Shown one piece after another: positions 56,877 to 64,000 of a DNA stretch of 64,000 nucleotides (its first letter is position 1; every line of letters begins with the position of its first letter). Origin of the DNA: Basidiobolus meristosporus CBS 931.73 (taxonomy: Eukaryota > Basidiobolomycota > Basidiobolomycetes > Basidiobolales > Basidiobolaceae); contig MCFE01000379.1 of the NCBI GenBank assembly GCA_002104905.1, forward strand, positions 1 through 64,000, in the 5' to 3' direction. The translations under genes were made by a program, and so were the position numbers. A model generated the notes under the pieces. The model saw nothing but the letters and a program-made list of their open reading frames with translations. It had not been told where the DNA came from and did not search any database.

Positions 56877-58342
56877 TTAAATTAAAATTCGGTCTTGATG
56901 GCATTGATCGTCAAATCCAGGCATGGGGAAAGACATGGCGAACTCCTGGACCTCCTTCTTCAACTTCTCTAATTCCTCATTGCCCTCAAGAGTGGCTACG
57001 AAATCCTTGATGAGCTTGCTACCAGCCTTCTCTTGAGCAGCAAGAGCAATTTGGACCGCACGATGAAGGAATTCAGCAACCTTAACGAAATCTTCCTCCT
57101 TGAAACTTCTGGAAGTCAAAGCAGAGGCTCCGATACGAACACCACCTGGGGTAACTGCGGATACGTCACCATGGACTGCGTTCTTGTTGAGGGTAATGTG
57201 GCACATGTCACACAACTTCTCCAACTTGGAGCCAGTCAATTTCTGAGGTCTAAGATCCCACAAAACCAAATGATTGTCGGTTCCATTGGTGACAATCTTG
57301 TAACCGTGGCTAGCAAGTGTTTCGGCCAAAGTACTAGCATTGGCACGAACTTGCTTAGCATATTGCTTGAACTCGGGGGAGCCAGCTTGCTTGAGGGCAA
57401 CAGCTACGGCAGCAATGGTGTTGTTGTGTGGTCCGCCTTGGCAAGAGGGGAAAACAGCCTGGTTGACTCGAGATTCGATGTCGTTCTTCTTGCGGAAGAA
57501 GATGATACCGGCACGAGGACCTCTGAGAGTCTTGTGGGTGGTGGTAGTGACAATATCACAATATTCGAAGGGGTTTCTAGCTTCTTGGGCAGCGACCAAA
57601 CCAGAAATATGGGCCATATCGCACATAAGGTATGCACCGTGTTGGTCAGCGATCTTTCTGAATCTGGCGTAGTCCCAGTCTCTAGCATAAGCAGAGGCAC
57701 CACAAATCACCAGTTTGGGTCTGAAGAGAGCAGCATTTTGCTCCAGTCTATCATAGTCGATGATGCCAGTAGCGTTGTCAACTTGATAGGGCATGGATTC
57801 GAAGTAAATCGACGAGGAAGAAATCTTCTTCTTGGAGGTTTGGTAACCGTGAGTCAAATGACCACCAGAAGGTAAATCAAGACCCATAATACGGTCGTGG
57901 GGCTGGATCAAAGCAGTGAAGGCGGCGAAGTTGGCAGTACTGCCAGAATAGGGTTGAACGTTAACTCCCCATTCCTCAGGGTTCAAGTTGAAAGCTTTAA
58001 GGGCACGTTGGCGGCAGATATTTTCAACCTGGTCAATGAATTCGTTACCACCGTAGTAGCGAGCGCCTGGAAGACCTTCCGAGTACTTGTTGGTGAGGCA
58101 AGAACCGTTGGCCTCAATCACAGCTTGGGAGGTGAAATTCTCCGAGGCAATCAATTCTAAGCCAGAGAACTGTCTGAATTTCTCTTTTTCAATGAGGTCG
58201 AAGATTTCTCTGTCTTCTTGCTCTAACGAAGTGTTGAGACAAGTATTCTGAAAGCAAGGGAATCGGTTAAAGAAGAAAACGAATGCAGAAACAGTATCCT
58301 ATTGCATACCCAGTTATCAGCAGGCTTAGTATTGTAGACCAT
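56877..58342 (-). CDS. SHM2: Serine hydroxymethyltransferase (PLP enzyme)
   Basis: Interconverts serine and glycine with transfer of the one-carbon unit to tetrahydrofolate. Exon 1 is 58342-58310 ([11 protein letters not shown]) and exon 2 is 58247-56877, with a 62-bp intron. Family signatures: [46 protein letters not shown], the [13 protein letters not shown] block and the PLP lysine in [14 protein letters not shown]. Then come [11 protein letters not shown] and [16 protein letters not shown]. It has about 466 residues and no mitochondrial presequence, so it is probably the cytosolic form. The last 12 residues after MPGFDD are unusual. A one-base change there would give an alternative end (TINAIKTEF), so the exact C-terminus is uncertain. 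Confidence 0.95.
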
Positions 58343-58876
58343 TTTAGAATCAGGCGATGGAAGAAGGATAGGTAGCGGATGGATCAGGATGGACAGGGAA
58401 GTTTTATAGCTACGAGGTTTTGACTCAGAACAAGCGCAGAATTTAAACGTAGATGATTTACCCCATTTCTCAAAACCATCTAAATATTCGTGTACAATGA
58501 ATTGTTGAACTAATCAAAAAACCCGTGTTTTCATTTTCAACAAATTATTCCACTGCTTAGTGGTGGAATCCTGAAAGTATTCGCTCTCATCTCATCTTGT
58601 TACAGCGAAGCATGGCCAATTTTGATTGGATGTCGAGTTCTCGCGTAATGAGTCAGGGTCATCAACAAGATTATCCGCGCGTTGGTCACCTTGAGTAAGA
58701 CTCTCCATAAATGGGATTTGGTGCGAGCTTCGTCTGCTATCAAAGAGATAGGATCTACTGAATGCTGTGGTTCTGGAATAGACTGATTGCTTGGATTATC
58801 CCTGATGTTTGTCCATTTTCTATTCTGGTTTTAAGCAAGTGGATACTTGTGTTCATTCTATGTAGTGGTTTAACAT
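58343..58876. other. Intergenic between SHM2 and the next gene
   Basis: 534 bp between divergent genes. I see no coding segment. Confidence 0.4.
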
Positions 58877-60247
58877 ATGTCAGGGTTTGAGAATCTCTTG
58901 GAGCAGTTGCTCATTATCTGCCGTGTACTTAGCTTAGCCAATTCCCAGAATTTCTGTTGGACAATAGAGTTATTTCAACAGGGCGAGGCTTGGTGTACTC
59001 ATATACAAACTGTACTTCAAGAATTGTCCAAATCAGACCAAGTGGAGGTGTACGACCTTCTGTTGAGCCAGGTTGACTCATCTTTACGTATACCTAGCTT
59101 GAGAGTTTTATTGGAAGCCAAAGTTCATTTTTATAAGGCTCTTTTCCTAAACGAAGCCCTCTCAAAGTTGCTTGTTTCTAAAGTATGGTCGACTTGGAAA
59201 AGTACGAGTACCTCCAAAAATCTCTCAAGAGTAAGTCAGGTTGTGAATGCTTTAAAAGCTTGTTTCCCCGGATTGAACTTCCACTCGTATAACCTAGAGT
59301 ATTCAAGCCGTTGCTGTTACCACAGCCTCGATCGATATTATGCTGGAAGCTACAAAAAAAGCTGCTTGAGAGAATCCAAAGTCCGAAGTCCAACGAAGGT
59401 ATTACTTGTGTAATGTTTGCTGATCATTAGCTTAGGTGGTAATGCTATATTGATTTATTAGGGGAGGGATATGTAACTCGGTATAAGTATAAGCTCTCGC
59501 CTAGTTCTACCGTCAAGAATGTTATGGCGAAAATATGGCTTTTAAGGATAATCCAATTGGTTGTAAAAGAGTTGAATGGCTTTGATGCAGCGACGATTGA
59601 AAAGCACATTTCACTAGAATGCAAAAATTTGGTTGAAAACCAGTCAGGGGGAATGGTATGGGCTAGCGGGCTTATTGTGGTTTACTGTTCATACATTCAT
59701 GTGAAGCATAGTCTAACTTGAAATTTGTTGCTCCAGGAAATTCTAGTATTATGCTTATTTTTGAGGGATGAAGATCTCTCTCGAGCTGTAGAGATGAGGA
59801 ATATCAAACTTGAGGAAGACTCCATACCGCCTGTTCAGCTGCTGTCTTAGCAAGTGGCTTTTGATGAAAGTTGTGTCGAAGGAGACACCGATCACGAGCA
59901 AGTTGTGGAGCCTTCCGTACTGGATTTTATGTCAGTTGGCTAAAACACATCCCACCTTCTTGCCACATTATCTCAGTCATCTCAAGTCGATGACCAAACT
60001 TTGTCAACAGAGAATGGCTAACGTTGATGGTTGGGCTGGTATCTCAAAGTGCGGATTCACCGATTTGAAGTGTACGTGGAATCTACTCGTAACTACCACA
60101 GCAGCAGGTCTTGACCAGCAAGCTCGAATGGCACTTCAAGGGCTGCGGCATGAGAGCCGTAGCAGCTTTGAGGATTCACTAGTATTACATGGTGAACGTG
60201 AAATCATGTATCAGCAATATTGGAGTCGTTTTTTTGATTTGAAATAA
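58877..60247 (+). CDS. Unrecognised helical multi-exon protein with frame breaks
   Basis: Family not recognised. Parts that look coding are 58877 to about 59180 (MSGFENLLEQLLIICRVLSL ... FYKALFLNEALSKLL) and 59186-59232 (MVDLEKYEYLQKSLK). After a likely intron ending near 59303 comes FKPLLLPQPRSILCWKLQKK, then a second intron (about 59399-59460) and GYVTRYKYKLSPSSTVKNVM leading to WLLRIIQLVVKELNGFD. A third intron (about 59656-59736, with CTAAC) is followed by EILVLCLFLRDEDLSRA. The final part has KWLLMKVVSKETPITSKLWS, then HPTFLPHYLSHLKSMTKLC, and ends with QYWSRFFDLK. The segments join only if one-base shifts near 59180 and 59840 are assumed. The pattern of Leu-rich helices suggests an alpha-solenoid. 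It could be a working gene with consensus errors, or a decaying one. Confidence 0.5.
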
Positions 60248-60625
60248 TCCCTGTACTTATGCTAAGCTTAGCCAACAGTAGTATAGATTGTGACTGCGCC
60301 TTAAAAAATGTAAATATTTTCCACCTCCTCTTCAACCCGCATTCAATCACCAAACCGCAATCACTTCATAAATTAATACGCTCATTCAAAGCTCATTAGT
60401 GTGTGATGAATCATCCTTGGAGTAGTAAACTTTATGTTACGTAATATTCGTCGTTTTTACAAAAAGTGCAAGTTTTTAATGCTCAGGAGTTCTCGTGTAC
60501 AAAGTTAACAAGCGTTTATAACATCATTTATGAAATTTACCTTTGTCATACATACCATCACGTTCTCGACAATTGGATTCTGGCGAATTATATAAGTTAC
60601 TGATACCTCCTTCTGATGAGTTAAA
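60248..60625. other. Intergenic, no gene seen
   Basis: 378 bp of AT-rich sequence upstream of the AlkB-like gene. Its promoter should lie here, and no specific motif stands out. Confidence 0.4.
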
Positions 60626-61943
60626 ATGAATATTTCTGAGAAAAGAAGGGTCAGCGGTTCTAATAATGAAGTAAAGGGGGATGAAATGAAATTTCGCGAC
60701 GAGAAAAGACCTAAGGTATCCAGTAAGTACTTCAGCCAAAGCCATACTCAAGTCAGCCTTGAATCACCGGAGAGAGAAGCATCAACTAATGCTGACACGA
60801 ATGTTGAATGCAATGGCAACCTATCAGATATTTCTACCAGAAGTATCCCGTTGTCATTCAAGCTTGTAAGGAAGATAAAAAGGCAAGGCGAACTGGACTT
60901 GCTGTATTTCCAGAGACTGATACCAGAAAAGTTGGCTACCAATCTATTTCAATGGTGTTTGTCCGAGTTACCTTGGTATAGAGTACAGTATACTGTTGGC
61001 AACAGGCACGTATTGACACCGCGATGGACCACGTTATTTGGAAAAGATTTCACGCCACACACGCCGACAGACAAGGTTTATCGTAGAAAGCCTCAGCCCA
61101 TTCCCAAGAGATTAATCGATCTCGTTAAATTAATGGAGTCATATATCGACCAAGTCAATAATTCAAATGAGATAATAATCCAAAAAAATAGCACCCCGAG
61201 CTCATCACACGATATCAGAACCATGTTCAGCAGAGTAACATCTAAGAAAACCCCAAAGCCTGAAAGCACAGCTGATGATACATCAAGCATACTACAGCAA
61301 CCATTAGCTGGCCCACCGAATTCGACGCCGCAGGGGAAAGCTCCAAACAAATCAATCGACTATGATCGAACCGCTTTTAATATTGTACTTTTGAATTATT
61401 ATGAGACTGGTAGTGACTCTATCAGTTACCATTCAGACGACGAAAGCTTCTTGGGCGTCAATCCAACCATCGCCAGCTTTACACTTGGTGGCTCAAGGGA
61501 TTTCCTTATGAAGCACAAAGTTAATTCTGACCTGAAGGAGAAGTTTACCTTTGCGAATGGCGATTGTTTGGTCATGCAGGTAAGTAAGCATACATACCAA
61601 GCAATGTAATGGGTCGATTCTTAACCCCTTTAATCTAGGGTGGCACTCAGAGTAATTGGTTACACGCAATCCCGAAGAGAAACACTGCAGTACAACCAAG
61701 AATTAATATCACGCTGAGAAAATCCATCAGTATAGAGGGAACAAACAATTACTATAAAGTAAGTAACGCTGCAGATAACAGACAACACGCAATTAGTAAC
61801 GCGTTCATTACCGTGTAGTTCAACGTTGGAGATGGGGCTGCTTACCGCTATCGTCAAGGTAAAATGGTTCCAGAGATGAGCTGACCCTACTTCATTTCTG
61901 AATAGATTTGGTGAATAGCGCAACCAAGATATCTGAGCAATAA
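60626..61943 (+). CDS. AlkB-type 2-oxoglutarate/Fe(II) dioxygenase (ALKBH2/3-like)
   Basis: Probable nucleic-acid dealkylating enzyme that oxidatively removes alkyl groups from bases. Four exons (60626-61579, 61639-61758, 61819-61858, 61906-61943) give 383 residues. After a basic, disordered ~75-residue N-terminus come LPWYRVQYTVGNRHVLTPRW, then TTLFG (the PRxTxxFG element of ALKBH2/3 types), FNIVLLNYYETGSDSISYHS and DDE, giving the H-x-D iron motif. SFTLGGSRDFLMKHK, NWLHAIPKR (second iron His) and RINITLR (Arg for 2-oxoglutarate) follow. An ~80-residue Ser/Pro-rich insertion sits before the core. The 3' end depends on the last intron: without splicing, the frame would stop at about 61884. 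Confidence 0.85.
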
Positions 61944-62304
61944 AAAGTTACTGTGTATATTTAAGGTTTTTGGTTGTGAAACCAGGATATCTTCATATAG
62001 ACTAGAGAGGAACTGCAGCGGCGATCAGCTACCAATCATTTCCCTGGAAGGAGCAATGCGCTTCGGATTCCAAATCGGATGTTGAACTCGGTAATACTAC
62101 TTGGATAACATATACAAGTGAACACCAGTACAGCCACAACCAGAGTCATGTGAAGAGTTGGGGTGAATATCTGCTCAATATGAACCCTAAAAGTATTGGC
62201 TTAAGAGTGAATATAATCGTGTGAAGTTCTAAATTAATTCCTGGGCTCAGAATTGGTATAAATATTGCGCTTCAACCGTCAACAGCAGGCACGTTATTTG
62301 AACT
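61944..62304. other. Intergenic, upstream of the bHLH gene
   Basis: 361 bp with no coding segment seen. GGTATAAATATTG near 62257 resembles a TATA box about 45 bases before the bHLH ATG. Confidence 0.45.
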
Positions 62305-63183
62305 ATGGAGGCTAATTCAAACCAAGTGTCTTCCAATCATGCGTTCACTCGAATGACTCCCTCGTCAATCATGAGTTTGACGAGCTCTCACTCTATACTT
62401 CCTTTTGCCTTGCCAAGTATTCAGTCGGCATCGCCAGATACCTCTCCGAGCCTTCACCCTCATATGTTGCCTTATACTTGTTATGATATGCATGATTCGC
62501 CCCTGGTTTCTCCAAGCTCAAGTACACAAAATTCACCAGCAAGCAAGCCTATCAAGCCTTTAATTAGCCCTAACCTTCGACAGCTTCTTCCAGAAGGTAT
62601 TACATTTAAATCTCTATGGATACCGCAGCTCCTATGCTAACCTTGCAACAACCAGGTTCCCTTCGTGCTGAGCATGCAGCAATGAGACTAGCAACCAAAA
62701 GCAATTACCAGAATATTCTAGACGGTGATTCAGAGTAAGTGGCTGATGAACATTATCTCTTGCGGGTTGACTAACGGTATGTCAGGGTTATAGGGCTGAA
62801 ATACAAGGTAGACATACAATCAGGAATGGAAGTACGTAGAACAAACCACAAGACTGCAGAGCAAAAAAGACGAGACCTTTTAAAGCAATGCTTTGAGGAT
62901 CTCAAATCCGTAACGCCCGATTTAAACGAAAGGAATATCAGCAAGGAGTATATTCTAAAGAAATGTAATAACCCCATTGAGGCGTACACTTGATTGACTT
63001 GCTAACTAAGCTAACTTCTGTTTCAAAGGCCACACACATATATTGTCATTGCGCAATCGAATACGCCATAAGGATGACTACATCAAAGTACTCAAGTCCC
63101 AACTTGCTCGCAGGGGAATCACACCAGTACAATCTCCCCAAGGGAAGACCTCACTTGAGATGGAGAACCTCACAATGGCATGA
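62305..63183 (+). CDS. bHLH transcription factor
   Basis: Four exons (62305-62596, 62656-62734, 62786-62964, 63029-63183) give 234 residues in a continuous frame. The N-terminal half is Ser/Pro-rich, typical of an activation region. The basic helix reads NHKTAEQKRRDLLKQ with His, Glu and Arg spaced as H-x3-E-x3-R. That is the set that contacts CACGTG-type E-boxes in class B bHLH proteins. Helix 1 (LLKQCFEDLKSVTPDL), a loop (NERNISKEY) and helix 2 (ILKKCHTHILSLRNRIRHKD) follow, then a short Leu-containing extension that may be a zipper-like stretch. The third intron falls inside helix 2. The target genes are unknown. Confidence 0.85.
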
Positions 63184-63925
63184 ATACAATGGTTGAATAT
63201 ATGTACATACTCTATTGTTTCTATCTCTATCCCGGTAATAAATCCCCCAATATCATGTTATCTACGCCGTATGTTCATCAACTGGGTTTCCTTACTTGGC
63301 TGTTTCTTTCATGTGTTACAAATACTGGTTCAGCAATTTCTCGGATTCAACTCATTTCCACGTGCCTTATGAATGGAAGATAATAGGCCTTCATGTAGAC
63401 TCCAGGTAGCTCAGTGATGCGGGGATGACTATTGATTAAAGAGCATCGTGGACTGTGAAAGCATATTCATTGGTTTGAGTGGCCTCACAATTTTGGTACC
63501 TATCCCCTAGTGCCAATAAAGTGGAGCTAATCCAAGCATCTGTTTCACCAAGGGCCCATTCTATTGGATACATCAGCAACGAAATCCACACCACACTTCT
63601 CACCCTTGATTGGTTGGAGGCACACAGGTTTTCTCTCAATTTCGGTTAGAGATGCTGCTTTCCAGTGTACTTAGAGGTAGGGATATGATGGTCGGATGAA
63701 ACCAATAATCCCATGAAGCGTGTAGAAAGACTGATGACTACAATATGTTGGGTATCGGAAACCAAACGTTAAGAGAAGAGTTACTGTGTAATTAAATACG
63801 ACTTGGTTGTTCCCAGTAAATAGCTATTGACCAAAGCAACCGGTGTATGGATGTAATGCTTCAAGACTACATCAGTACCACAGCGACATATTGTGATTCT
63901 TACATAACCGCCCCCTTCAGTGGAT
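63184..63925. other. Intergenic, no gene seen
   Basis: 742 bp without a convincing coding frame or repeat, up to the tRNA gene. Confidence 0.4.
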
Positions 63926-63997
63926 GCCTGCTTAGCGCAGTGGTAGCGCGTCAGTCTCGTAAACTGAAGGTCGCCAGTTCAATCCTGGCAGTAGGCA
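63926..63997 (+). tRNA. tRNA with CGT anticodon (Thr)
   Basis: A 72-base cloverleaf. The acceptor stem is GCCTGCT/AGTAGGC with one G-U pair, and the D-stem is GCGC/GCGC around AGTGGTA. The anticodon stem is TCAGT/ACTGA with loop CTCGTAA, giving anticodon CGT. The variable loop is AGGTC, and the T-arm is GCCAG-TTCAATC-CTGGC. Discriminator base A. No intron. CGT reads ACG, so threonine is predicted. The D-arm and anticodon-stem flanks also resemble elongator tRNA-Met. Confidence 0.9.
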
Positions 63998-64000
63998 ATA

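Noticed and set aside
57033-57875. Plus-strand open frame of 280 codons
   Set aside because: Fully antisense to serine hydroxymethyltransferase, whose conserved motifs all read on the minus strand.

Overview
The window looks like nuclear DNA of a fungus, probably not a typical yeast. The host genes carry many short introns (about 45-80 bp) with GT...AG ends and CTAAC/CTGAC-like branch sites. The gene set (HIS1, condensin CND1, ribosomal uL15, cytosolic-type SHMT, GPD, Ras-like GTPases, AlkB-type dioxygenase, bHLH factor) is eukaryotic and fits a fungus. The phylum cannot be fixed from the sequence alone.

Region 1 (about 1-33.2 kb) is a retrotransposon graveyard with no host gene recognised. 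It holds two Ty1/copia families, at least two Ty3/gypsy families, solo LTRs, short terminal-inverted-repeat insertions and a fragment of a DDE_4 (PIF/Harbinger-like) transposase. The insertions are nested and their order can be read. An old copia copy (B, 17.3-32.2 kb) was hit in its integrase/RT region by copia A (20075-25498, TSD TCAAT). Its 3' LTR was hit by an inverted copia C (27384-32066, TSD TAAAT). Copia A was itself hit by a 211-bp MITE-like element (TSD AAT) and a 527-bp solo LTR (TSD ATGCC). All large elements carry stops or frameshifts. Copia C is the best preserved.

Region 2 (33.9-42.9 kb) has host genes: a coiled-coil/Ser-rich protein of unknown function, mitochondrial-type methionine aminopeptidase, NAD-dependent glycerol-3-phosphate dehydrogenase, and an aquaporin/aquaglyceroporin-family channel with altered pore motifs. 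The last two could belong together in glycerol/osmotic physiology.

Region 3 (43-48.2 kb) is gene-poor and contains a cluster of solo LTRs of the copia family seen in region 1.

Region 4 (48.3-63.2 kb) has HIS1, an inverted pair of near-identical Ras-like GTPase genes, ribosomal protein uL15, condensin CND1, SHMT, an unrecognised multi-exon gene, an AlkB-like dioxygenase and a bHLH transcription factor. A tRNA with a CGT anticodon closes the window. Several otherwise well-conserved host genes (Ras copy 1, CND1, the gene at 58.9-60.2 kb) contain isolated one-base frame breaks. These could be real lesions or consensus errors in the assembly.
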